Assembly: GCA_014377425.1 (NCBI GenBank)
Contig: JACMPQ010000085.1
Span: 1-64,000, forward strand
Direction: 5' to 3'
Length of the DNA stretch: 64,000 nucleotides
Origin: Microbacteriaceae bacterium
Lineage (GTDB): Bacteria; Actinomycetota; Actinomycetes; Actinomycetales; Microbacteriaceae
The notes beneath the pieces are model-generated. The model did no database searches and was not told where the DNA came from. It saw only the letters and a list, made by a program, of their open reading frames with translations. A program made the translations under genes and the position numbers. Below, piece after piece: positions 48,079 through 55,784 of this stretch. Positions within the stretch are counted from its first letter, which is position 1, and every line of letters starts with the position of its first letter.

Positions 48079-49461
48079 TCAGTGCCCGACCAGGGGCGCC
48101 ATGAGCCGCGCCGCGAGTGACGATCGGCCAGTGATGCCCTCCTCGGTATCGGCGACGGTCATCGCGGCGAGCCCCAAATTTGAGCCGATGAAGCGCCAGG
48201 GCTCCGGTTCCCAGCGCGGGGACTGGTGCCCTACCCAGGGCAGCCGCGTGAGCTCGCTGTTGGTGCCGGTGACCAGGTCGGCCAGGGTGCGCCCAGCAAG
48301 GTTGGTGGTGCTCAGCCCGTCGCCCACGTACCCGCCGGCGCGGCCGATCCCGGTATTGGGGTCATAGTTCACGGCGGCGTGCCAGTCACGGGGAACCCCG
48401 AGCGGGCCGCCCCAGCTGTGGGTGATCGCGGTATTTGCTGTTTGCGGGAATAGACCAACGAGCGAGCGGCGCAGGTGTTCGAACACACGCGGGTCGCGGT
48501 CATAGTCGGACCGGATGCTGCTGCCCCAGTGATACCGGGCACCGCGACCACCAAACGCGAAGCGGTTGTCGGCCGTGCGCTGACCGTAGATCAGCAGGTG
48601 ACGGTGGTCGGTAAAGGTCTGGCCGTGCTCGATCCCGATTTCCTGCCAGAGCGCTTCGGGAAGGGGCTCGGTGGCGATCATGAGCGAATACAGCGGCAGG
48701 ATGGCGCGATCGGTGGCCGCGCCCGGTGCGCCGTAGCCTTCCGTGGCAACGATTACACTGGTACCGTTCACCGAACCTGCGGCGGTCTGCACCCGTCTGG
48801 CGCCAAAGCTGAGCACCTCGGATCGCTCGTAGATGATGACGCCCCGGCGTTCGAGCAGCGCGGCGAGCCCGCGCACGAGTTTCGCCGGCTGCAATCTGGC
48901 GCAGGCCGGATCGTAGGAGGCTCCGAGGCCCAGCGGGCTGCGTTCGGCATCCCACAGTTCGAGGCGGTCGACGCCGTACGACTCGGCCTCGGCAACCTCT
49001 GCCTGCGCCGCGAGCCACTGCACCCGGTCGCGCGCGAACGCGACAGTACCGCCCCTCTTGAAGTCGCAGTCGATCGATTCCAGAGTCGCCACCCGCCTGA
49101 CCTCGTCGACGGTTTCGATCATTGCCCGGCGCATGGCCAGTGCGGCCTCCCGGCCGTGGCGACGCTCAAGCGCGGCCGTAGACGAGGGAAAGAGTGCAGA
49201 ACACCAGCCGCCGTTGCGCCCCGAGGCACCGAAGCCGGCAATGTGCTTCTCGAGCACCACAATCTTGAGCGACGGAGTCCGCTGATTCAGGTAGTAGGCC
49301 GTCCACAGCCCGGTGAGGCCAGCGCCGATGATGACCACGTCCGCGTGCGCGTCGCCCGAAAGCGCGACACGCGGTACGAGGTCATCCGCCCCGGACTCGA
49401 CGAGGGAGTCAAGCCAAAAACTCAGCGTGCGATACTTCGATTCCGTCGTCGTTGACGTCAT
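48079..49461 (-). CDS. FAD-dependent oxidoreductase (DAO/PuuB-like)
   Basis: 460 residues. N-terminal FAD-binding VIIGAGLTGLWTAYYL (near residue 40) and FGASGRNGGWCSALF (near 77), which recurs in gamma-glutamylputrescine oxidase-like DAO proteins. C-terminal YVGDGLSTTNLAGRTLADL completes the fold. Probably oxidises an amine or amino acid, plausible as a polyamine pathway step because an aminotransferase and an aldehyde dehydrogenase flank it. ATG at 49461 with CGGAG upstream. Last gene of the lrp-aminotransferase-oxidase operon. Confidence 0.82.
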   Translation of the reverse strand: MTSTTTESKYRTLSFWLDSLVESGADDLVPRVALSGDAHADVVIIGAGLTGLWTAYYLNQRTPSLKIVVLEKHIAGFGASGRNGGWCSALFPSSTAALERRHGREAALAMRRAMIETVDEVRRVATLESIDCDFKRGGTVAFARDRVQWLAAQAEVAEAESYGVDRLELWDAERSPLGLGASYDPACARLQPAKLVRGLAALLERRGVIIYERSEVLSFGARRVQTAAGSVNGTSVIVATEGYGAPGAATDRAILPLYSLMIATEPLPEALWQEIGIEHGQTFTDHRHLLIYGQRTADNRFAFGGRGARYHWGSSIRSDYDRDPRVFEHLRRSLVGLFPQTANTAITHSWGGPLGVPRDWHAAVNYDPNTGIGRAGGYVGDGLSTTNLAGRTLADLVTGTNSELTRLPWVGHQSPRWEPEPWRFIGSNLGLAAMTVADTEEGITGRSSLAARLMAPLVGH

Positions 49462-49481
49462 GAAACTCCGATAATTCGTGT

Positions 49482-51095
49482 TTAGAGCAGGTTTCCGGCT
49501 TCGGTGAGAACGCCGCGCAAAATGTTCTCGATCTCGTCGAATTCTTTTGGCCCGATGGTGAGGGGAGGCGCGAGCTGCACGACCGGATCGCCGCGGTCGT
49601 CGGCCCGGCAATAGAGACCGGCGTCGAAAAGCGCCTTCGACATGAAGCCGCGCAGCAGACGCTCGGACTCCTCGTCGTTAAACGACTCCTTAGTGGCTTT
49701 GTCTTTGACCAGTTCGATTCCGAAGAAGTACCCGTCGCCGCGCACGTCTCCCACGATCGGAAGGTCGAGCAGTTTCTCGAGCGTCTGGCGGAAGATCGGC
49801 GAGTTCGTTCGCACGTTCTCGGTGATCTTCTCCTCCTCGAAGATGTCGAGGTTGGCCAAGGCAACCGCCGAGGAGACCGGATGTCCCCCGAAGGTGTACC
49901 CGTGATAAAAAGCGGTGTCGCCGTGCTTGAACGGCTCGTAGATCTTTTCGCTCACGATCGTGGCACCGATGGGGGAGTAGCCGCTGGTCATGCCCTTGGC
50001 GCAGGTGATCATGTCGGGCACGAAGTCGTAGGCGTTGCAGGCGAAGATCTCACCGATTCGACCGAACGCGCAGATGACCTCGTCACTCACCAGCAGCACG
50101 TCGTACTGGTCGCAAATTTCACGTACGCGCTTGAAGTAGCCGGGGGGCGGGGGAAAGCATCCGCCGCTGTTCTGCACGGGCTCGAGGAAGATCGCCGCGA
50201 CTGTTTCCGGGCCCTCGAATTGAATCATCTCTTCAATGCGGTTGGCGGCCCACTGGCCGAAGGCGTCGAGGTCATCGCCGAAACCAGAGCCCATTTCATC
50301 CGCGCGGTAAAAGTTGGTGTTTGGCACGCGGAAGCCACCGGGGGTGACCGGCTCGAACATTTCCTTCATGGCCGGGATGCCGGTGATCGCTAATGCGCCC
50401 TGAGTGGTGCCGTGGTAGGCGATCGCTCGTGAGAGCACCTTGTGCTTGGTGGGGCGGCCCTTGAGCTTCCAGTAATACTTGGCTAGCTTAAACGCGGTCT
50501 CAACCGCCTCCCCTCCACCGGTGGAGAAGAAGACTCGGTTGAGACCCTCAGGGGCGAAGTCGGCGAGGCGGTCGGCTAATTCAATGGCCGCCGGATGTGC
50601 GTACGACCAGAGCGGGAAGAACGCGAGCTCTTCCGCCTGCTTGGCCGCCACCTCGGCGAGACGCTTGCGGCCGTGGCCAGCGTTTACAACGAACAGGCCG
50701 CTGAGGCCGTCGATGTATTTCTTGCCCCGGCTATCGAAGATGTGGTGGCCCTCACCCTTGACGATGATGGGCACGCCGTTGCCGTTCTCCATGCCCGACT
50801 GGCGGGTGAAGTGCATCCAGAGGTGATCTTTGGCTTTCTGCTGCAGATCGGCCTCCACCTCGGCGGCGAGGGGGGAGATAGCGGCATCCGCGCTCACGGT
50901 CGATGCCGGACCGGCACCGGACGACGCGGCGGGCGCTGTTGCCGCGGCGGCGAGGTTGGCTGCGGTGCCGCCCGCAACGTGATGGCCGTGCGGCGCGTGG
51001 TGGCTGGAATGATCGTCGGAACTAAAATTTGCGGAAGCAGAATCCGCGGACTCAGTTTCGATAAGGTCGGGGGAAAGAGCGTTGTTTGTTGTCAT
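49482..51095 (-). CDS. Class III aminotransferase with His-rich N-terminal extension
   Basis: 537 residues, about 75 more than usual. Residues 1-75 are Ala/Ser-rich with six His in residues 29-39 (DHSSHHAPHGHH). The PLP-dependent class III fold follows: STGGGEAVETAFKLAK near 192, YHGTTQGAL, LLVSDEVICAFGRIG near 330, and the PLP Lys in MITCAKGMTSGYSPIG near 363. This branch resembles putrescine/omega-amino acid-pyruvate aminotransferases. Its product with putrescine would be 4-aminobutyraldehyde, the substrate of the divergent dehydrogenase. Starts four bases after the lrp stop. Confidence 0.85.
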   Translation of the reverse strand: MTTNNALSPDLIETESADSASANFSSDDHSSHHAPHGHHVAGGTAANLAAAATAPAASSGAGPASTVSADAAISPLAAEVEADLQQKAKDHLWMHFTRQSGMENGNGVPIIVKGEGHHIFDSRGKKYIDGLSGLFVVNAGHGRKRLAEVAAKQAEELAFFPLWSYAHPAAIELADRLADFAPEGLNRVFFSTGGGEAVETAFKLAKYYWKLKGRPTKHKVLSRAIAYHGTTQGALAITGIPAMKEMFEPVTPGGFRVPNTNFYRADEMGSGFGDDLDAFGQWAANRIEEMIQFEGPETVAAIFLEPVQNSGGCFPPPPGYFKRVREICDQYDVLLVSDEVICAFGRIGEIFACNAYDFVPDMITCAKGMTSGYSPIGATIVSEKIYEPFKHGDTAFYHGYTFGGHPVSSAVALANLDIFEEEKITENVRTNSPIFRQTLEKLLDLPIVGDVRGDGYFFGIELVKDKATKESFNDEESERLLRGFMSKALFDAGLYCRADDRGDPVVQLAPPLTIGPKEFDEIENILRGVLTEAGNLL

Positions 51096-51099
51096 TTTT

Positions 51100-51582
51100 T
51101 TACCTGGTACCCCAGTTATAGAACTGTTTCTGCAGTTTCAAATAGACGAAGGTCTCGGTGGACTGCACGCCATCGATCCCGCGAATTTCCTTGTTCAATA
51201 GATCAATGAGCTGGTCGTCGTTTTCACAAACCACCTCGGCCAAAATGTCGAAGCTGCCGGCGGTGAGTACGAGATAGTCCACCGCGGAAATTTCGGCGAG
51301 GCTTTTGGCCACTTCGGTGGTGTCACCTTTCACCCGGATACCGATCATCGCCTGACGGTAGAAGCCAAGCTGCATTGGATCGGTGACCGCCACCACCTGC
51401 ATGACGCCAGACTCGGTGAGTTTTTGCACACGCTGACGCACGGCGGCCTCACTGAGACCCACCGCCTTTCCGATTTCGGCGTAGGAGCGCCGCCCATCGT
51501 CTTGGAGCTGCTCGATGATCATCTTCGACACTGAATCGAGCTGCACCGGCTTGGCGTTTGTCGCGCGCACCGTGGTAGTCAT
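51100..51582 (-). CDS. Lrp/AsnC family transcriptional regulator
   Basis: 160 residues. N-terminal winged helix (about residues 16-70, GRRSYAEIGKAVGLSEAAVRQRVQKL) and a C-terminal RAM/ligand domain (about 78-155, SFDILAEVVCENDDQL). Likely regulates the adjoining putrescine-type genes, sensing an amino acid or polyamine. Divergent from the aldehyde dehydrogenase; the shared promoter gap is 120 bases. The -10/-35 arrangement predicts a leaderless message. Confidence 0.9.
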   Translation of the reverse strand: MTTTVRATNAKPVQLDSVSKMIIEQLQDDGRRSYAEIGKAVGLSEAAVRQRVQKLTESGVMQVVAVTDPMQLGFYRQAMIGIRVKGDTTEVAKSLAEISAVDYLVLTAGSFDILAEVVCENDDQLIDLLNKEIRGIDGVQSTETFVYLKLQKQFYNWGTR

Positions 51583-51588
51583 GAGTAG

Positions 51589-51617
51589 ATTCTGTCATTG
51601 GAATTCGACTCCAGCAA
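51589..51617 (-). promoter_or_regulatory. Predicted promoter, leaderless lrp-like gene
   Basis: On the minus strand TTGCTG (51617-51612), a 17-base spacer, CAGAAT (51594-51589), then six bases to the ATG at 51582. The neighbouring stretch holds two GAATTC-centred palindromes (about 51600 and 51650) that could be operator half-sites; this last point is speculative. Confidence 0.5.
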
Positions 51618-51690
51618 GCGAATCCGAACCCAGCACCTCATCTGACAACGAATTCGGTGGAATTTTGCTCCTTTCGCTTCGGGTACTGAC

Positions 51691-51696
51691 TAGATT
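51691..51696 (+). promoter_or_regulatory. Predicted -10 box, leaderless aldehyde dehydrogenase
   Basis: TAGATT, six bases before the ATG at 51703; no ribosome site is visible. Confidence 0.5.
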
Positions 51697-51702
51697 TGGT
51701 GC

Positions 51703-53139
51703 ATGTCAGCATCCGAATTACAGAACTTCATCAACGGTCGCTATGTCAATGCCCAAGCGGAGGAATCATTTGAGGTGATCAACCCGGCGACGGAGACGAG
51801 CTATGCGACCTCCCCGGTCTCTAGCCGCGCGGATGTGAACGACGCCTACAGCGCTGCGGCAGCGGCGTTTGACGTGTGGTCAGAAACCTCTCCGGCGGCG
51901 CGGCAACTCGCGCTGTTTCGGATCGCTGACCAGGTCGAGGTGCGGGCCGAGGAGTTTGCCAACCTCGAATGCCAGGACACCGGCAAACCGCGATCCACTC
52001 TCGTAGCGGATGAAATCTTGGCCTCGGTAGACCAAATCCGCTTCTTCGCTGGAGCCGCTCGCAATCTCGAAGGTCGGGCGGGGGCGGAATATCTGAAGGA
52101 TCACTCCTCTTATATTCGCCGCGAACCGATCGGTGTTGTCGGTCAGGTGACGCCGTGGAATTACCCGCTCAACATGGCGGTGTGGAAATTTGCTCCGGCC
52201 ATTGCCGCGGGCAACACTACGGTTTTGAAACCGAGCGACACCACACCGCAATCCACCCTGCTCCTGGCCGAGATTGCGGCAGAATTTCTTCCTGCCGGAG
52301 TGCTGAACGTCATCACTGGGGACCGCAGCACCGGTGCTGCAATGATCGAACACCGCACCCCGCAACTGGTCTCTATCACCGGGTCTGTGCGGGCTGGGAT
52401 GGAGGTTGCGCGGGCTGCTGCCAGTGACCTCAAACGCGTTCATTTGGAGTTGGGTGGAAAAGCGCCCGTCATTGTCTTCGCGGATGCCGACCTGAATCGC
52501 GCAGTAGAACAGATCGGAACTGCGGCGTACTTCAATGCCGGTCAGGATTGCACCGCCGCCACCCGGGTGTTGGTTCAGGCCGACATCCACGATGAATTTG
52601 TTGCGGCCCTTACCGTCTGGGCGTCCGCAAACGCCATCACCGGAGCGCCGGATGCCCCGGACATTCTTTTCGGCGCGCTGAACAACGCGGCACAGTTCGA
52701 GCGAGTTGCCGCGGTGATCGACGCCCTACCGGCGCACGCCGAGGTCAGGCTCGGTGGCCGGCGCCAGGGCTCGGTCGGCTACTTCTATGAGGCGACCGTA
52801 GTCTCCAACCTGCGCCAAGATGACGACATCGTGCAGAACGAGGTGTTCGGTCCGGTGATCACCGTGCAGACATTTTCGGATGAGGCAGAAGCTCTTCGCT
52901 TCGCCAACGATGTTCAGTACGGGCTGGCATCATCCGTGTGGACGAGCGATCACGGCAGGGCGATGCGATTGGCCAAGCGGCTTGATTTTGGCTGCGTGTG
53001 GATTAACGCCCACCTCCCAATTGTCGCGGAGATGCCGCACGGCGGGTTCAAGCACTCCGGCTACGGAAAAGACCTCTCCATGTACGGCTTCGAGGACTAC
53101 ACCCGGATAAAACACGTGATGAGTTACATCGGCAACTAA
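51703..53139 (+). CDS. Aldehyde dehydrogenase, probable aminobutyraldehyde dehydrogenase
   Basis: 478 residues. NAD-binding VTPWNYPLNMAVWK near residue 149, catalytic Glu in HLELGGKAP near 250, catalytic Cys in YFNAGQDCTAATRV near 285, and C-terminal EMPHGGFKHSGYGKDLS near 445. The FNAGQDC type of catalytic loop is seen in gamma-aminobutyraldehyde dehydrogenases (Prr/PatD-like), which fits the adjacent aminotransferase, oxidase and Lrp regulator. Would make 4-aminobutyrate. Leaderless start. Confidence 0.85.
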   Translation: MSASELQNFINGRYVNAQAEESFEVINPATETSYATSPVSSRADVNDAYSAAAAAFDVWSETSPAARQLALFRIADQVEVRAEEFANLECQDTGKPRSTLVADEILASVDQIRFFAGAARNLEGRAGAEYLKDHSSYIRREPIGVVGQVTPWNYPLNMAVWKFAPAIAAGNTTVLKPSDTTPQSTLLLAEIAAEFLPAGVLNVITGDRSTGAAMIEHRTPQLVSITGSVRAGMEVARAAASDLKRVHLELGGKAPVIVFADADLNRAVEQIGTAAYFNAGQDCTAATRVLVQADIHDEFVAALTVWASANAITGAPDAPDILFGALNNAAQFERVAAVIDALPAHAEVRLGGRRQGSVGYFYEATVVSNLRQDDDIVQNEVFGPVITVQTFSDEAEALRFANDVQYGLASSVWTSDHGRAMRLAKRLDFGCVWINAHLPIVAEMPHGGFKHSGYGKDLSMYGFEDYTRIKHVMSYIGN

Positions 53140-53255
53140 TTGGGGCTGGTAGTGCCGCCGGAGGCTGCGCCGGTAACCTTACGCCTGATAGTGATTGTCG
53201 GCCGCAGCACCGTTGCTCGCGGCACCGTTACCCGTGGCGGTTTTGGAAGGATCAG

Positions 53256-54131
53256 ATGACCGAAATTGGGCACGCGTCCGGGCGCGCATCGGTCTCTTTG
53301 CCTGCCCCTTTGGACCTGTCGGAGATTTTGCCAGATTCGTTCTCGCCCCCGCCGTCGGCGTCGGTCGGTGTTGAAATCGAGTTGGAGTGGGCGGCCGTCA
53401 GTGACATCGGTCGCCGCCGAGCCCACAACGAGGATAGTTTTCTGGCAGAGTCGCCCATTTTTGCCGTAGCCGACGGCATGGGGGGCCATTCCGCCGGGGA
53501 CGTGGCGAGCGCCGCCGTGGTTGCTCGGCTCTTTGAGTGTGCAAACGGCGAATTTGCCGACCCGACCGCTATCGTTCCGGCGCTTCGTGCGGCAACGGCC
53601 GACATCGCGTTGGCCGAGGACGTGCGCGAAATCGGGGTCGGCACCACGGTAACCGGAATTGCATTGACCCGGCAGGGGCACTATCCGGTCTGGACCGTAT
53701 TCAACATTGGCGACTCTCGGGTTTATTTATTCGAGGACGGTGTGTTGCGGCAGGTGACGGTGGATCATTCAGTGGTTCAGGAGCTGGTCGACGGCGGGAT
53801 AATTTCTGCTGCAGAGGCCGAGACCCACCCCAAACGCAACATCATCACCCGCGCTGTTGGCTTCAACGCGGAGCCATTTGCCGACACCTGGACGCTGCCC
53901 GTAAGCGCCCAAACGAGGTTGCTAGTCTGCTCCGACGGTCTGACCCGTGAGGTCAGCGACGAGCGAATCCGACGACATCTGGGTGCGGGGCTCTCTCCCA
54001 CCCTGACGGTATTCGCGCTGGTCGAAGCGGCCCTTGCCTCCGGTGGCAGTGACAATATCACCGCCATCATCGTCGACGTGGTGCACCTCAGCGACGGCAA
54101 CGAATGGGCCGACACCGTGCCTCGGCGCTGA
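53256..54131 (+). CDS. PP2C family Ser/Thr protein phosphatase
   Basis: 291 residues. After a 45-residue leader, PP2C motifs appear in order: RRRAHNEDSF near 53, VADGMGGHSAGDVAS near 71, FNIGDSRVYLF near 149 and GSDNITAIIVDV near 265, giving the metal-binding Asp set. No membrane helix. Probably reverses phosphorylation by the kinase 178 bases downstream. GGAAGG before the ATG. First gene of the surface-system cluster. Confidence 0.93.
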   Translation: MTEIGHASGRASVSLPAPLDLSEILPDSFSPPPSASVGVEIELEWAAVSDIGRRRAHNEDSFLAESPIFAVADGMGGHSAGDVASAAVVARLFECANGEFADPTAIVPALRAATADIALAEDVREIGVGTTVTGIALTRQGHYPVWTVFNIGDSRVYLFEDGVLRQVTVDHSVVQELVDGGIISAAEAETHPKRNIITRAVGFNAEPFADTWTLPVSAQTRLLVCSDGLTREVSDERIRRHLGAGLSPTLTVFALVEAALASGGSDNITAIIVDVVHLSDGNEWADTVPRR

Positions 54132-54164
54132 GCTCGCGGCATCCCGAAAAGACTGAAGAATCTT

Positions 54165-54184
54165 CACCCCCCGGACTGGGGGTG
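54165..54184. terminator. GC hairpin after PP2C gene
   Basis: caccccc, loop cggact, ggggGTG: a 7-bp stem 33 bases after the phosphatase stop, without a T-tract. May attenuate rather than end transcription before the kinase gene. Confidence 0.35.
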
Positions 54185-54309
54185 CCTGCTGCCACCATCG
54201 TCCGTGAAGAAACCCCCGATCAGGGGCGTGCGCGCCTAAGCTGAAAGAACCGTCGAAGGCTGCAGCATCCCCCTCATCCGCTCGCCTTCCGGTCGCAGGC
54301 AGGGGCAAA

Positions 54310-55737
54310 ATGGCGCGCAGACTGCCCTCACCGCCGCCCGTTCTGGCCGGTTTCGTGCATCAGCGTGTGCTCGGGTCGGGTGGCTTCGCTGACGTTTACC
54401 TGTATGAACAAAATCTGCCGCGGAGGCAGGTAGCGGTAAAGGCGTTGCTCAGTGAAATCGTTGACGAACACCTGCGCGGGATGTTTCGCGCCGAGGTAAA
54501 CGTGATGGCGCAGCTGAGCGCGCATCCGTCTATCTTGACCGTCTATCAGGCCGGGGTAGCCGCCGACGGCCGACCCTTCATGGTGATGGAGTTATGTTCC
54601 GGTGCGCTCGGCGATCGCTACCGCCGTGAACGGATTCCGGTTGCCGAGGTGTTGGGTATCGCCGTGAACATTGGTAGCGCCCTCGAGACGGCCCATCGCG
54701 CCGGGGTGTTACATCGCGACCTCAAACCGTCAAACATTTTGATCACCGCCTACGGGCATCCGGTGCTCTCCGATTTTGGGATTGCCTCCACGCTCGGTGA
54801 CGCGCAGCTCGCCGTTGGGCTGTCGGTGCCGTGGTCGGCGCCGGAGACGCTCATTGACGAGCTCCCGGTCACGGTAAGAAGTGAGGTATTCTCTTTCGCC
54901 GCCACGATTTATTCGCTGTTAGCCGGTCGGAGCCCGTGTGAAATTTCCGGGGCGACCACGACCGCGGGCGAGCTCACAGCGCGCATCGATCGCGGGCAAA
55001 TTCAGGGCATCGAACGACCGGATGTGCCAGCGAGCCTGGAACGAAGCCTTCGTCGCGCTCTGTCGCGGACTCCCGCCGAGCGGCCCGCCACAGTGCTGCA
55101 ACTGGTGCGGGAATTCCAGGCCTGCCAGAGCGAACTCGGACTTACCCAAACACCGATCGAGGTGGAATTTACCGATTGGGCGTTCCCGGCGGCATCAACA
55201 ATGGAGGAAAAAACCCTGCTCCGCGGGATTGGCAGTGAGGTGCCGACTTCTCCCAGTGCAATGCGAGCGCGCCGCCGCCGTTCTGACGGTGCCCGGTTGG
55301 ATAGCACCCGACTAACGGGTACCTCTGCCGACGGCTCTTTTGTGCTCGGCGATCGTGGAGCACTGAATAGCGGCGCGGTAAGGCGTCGGCGGCGCTTTGT
55401 TCCACTCTTCGCGTTTGGGGCGGTGATTCTCAGCGCTGCGATCACGGGTGTCGCAGTGGAGCTGACGCGATCGCAGCAGACTGAGATTCCGGTCGTGCGC
55501 GAGCTTCGCGCCGTTGGTTCGGTGGGCGCCGTGCGATTCTCCTGGACTGACCCGGGGGTGCGCGAAACGGATCGCTACCTGATCCATTCCCCCGGTTCCC
55601 TTTCGAGTGTGCAGACCGGGCGGGGTTTCACCATCGACGCCCGTGCTGGTGAGAGAGTGTGTGCGACCGTTACCGTCACCCGGGATTCTCGAAGCGGCAG
55701 GCCGAGCGCCAGCGTCTGCGCCACGGTGAACCTATGA
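54310..55737 (+). CDS. Membrane Ser/Thr protein kinase with small ectodomain
   Basis: 475 residues. Kinase domain about 15-275: VLGSGGFADVYLYE (Gly loop), VAVKAL (Lys), VLHRDLKPSNILI near 135, and DFGIAS near 155. A basic juxtamembrane linker is followed by one membrane helix (about 362-384) and an extracellular part of about 90 residues that resembles a fibronectin type III module (VRFSWTDP, ATVTVTRDS), not PASTA repeats. The cytoplasmic catalytic side and external ligand side point to signalling between surface and cell. ATG with AGGGGC upstream; stop lies in a 17-bp duplication. Confidence 0.93.
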   Translation: MARRLPSPPPVLAGFVHQRVLGSGGFADVYLYEQNLPRRQVAVKALLSEIVDEHLRGMFRAEVNVMAQLSAHPSILTVYQAGVAADGRPFMVMELCSGALGDRYRRERIPVAEVLGIAVNIGSALETAHRAGVLHRDLKPSNILITAYGHPVLSDFGIASTLGDAQLAVGLSVPWSAPETLIDELPVTVRSEVFSFAATIYSLLAGRSPCEISGATTTAGELTARIDRGQIQGIERPDVPASLERSLRRALSRTPAERPATVLQLVREFQACQSELGLTQTPIEVEFTDWAFPAASTMEEKTLLRGIGSEVPTSPSAMRARRRRSDGARLDSTRLTGTSADGSFVLGDRGALNSGAVRRRRRFVPLFAFGAVILSAAITGVAVELTRSQQTEIPVVRELRAVGSVGAVRFSWTDPGVRETDRYLIHSPGSLSSVQTGRGFTIDARAGERVCATVTVTRDSRSGRPSASVCATVNL

Positions 55738-55757
55738 AAACGGTGAACCTATGAAAA
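55724..55757. repeat. Exact 17-bp tandem duplication across kinase stop
   Basis: cggtgaacctatgaaaa at 55724-55740 and again at 55741-55757. The kinase TGA is in the first copy. The unit length is not a multiple of three. Confidence 0.9.
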
Positions 55758-55784
55758 CGGTGTTTACATGAGCGGGGTGAGCCC

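Noticed and set aside
54132-54309. Possible small gene between PP2C and kinase
   Set aside because: No convincing start with a ribosome site; contains a hairpin and a ribosome site for the kinase only.
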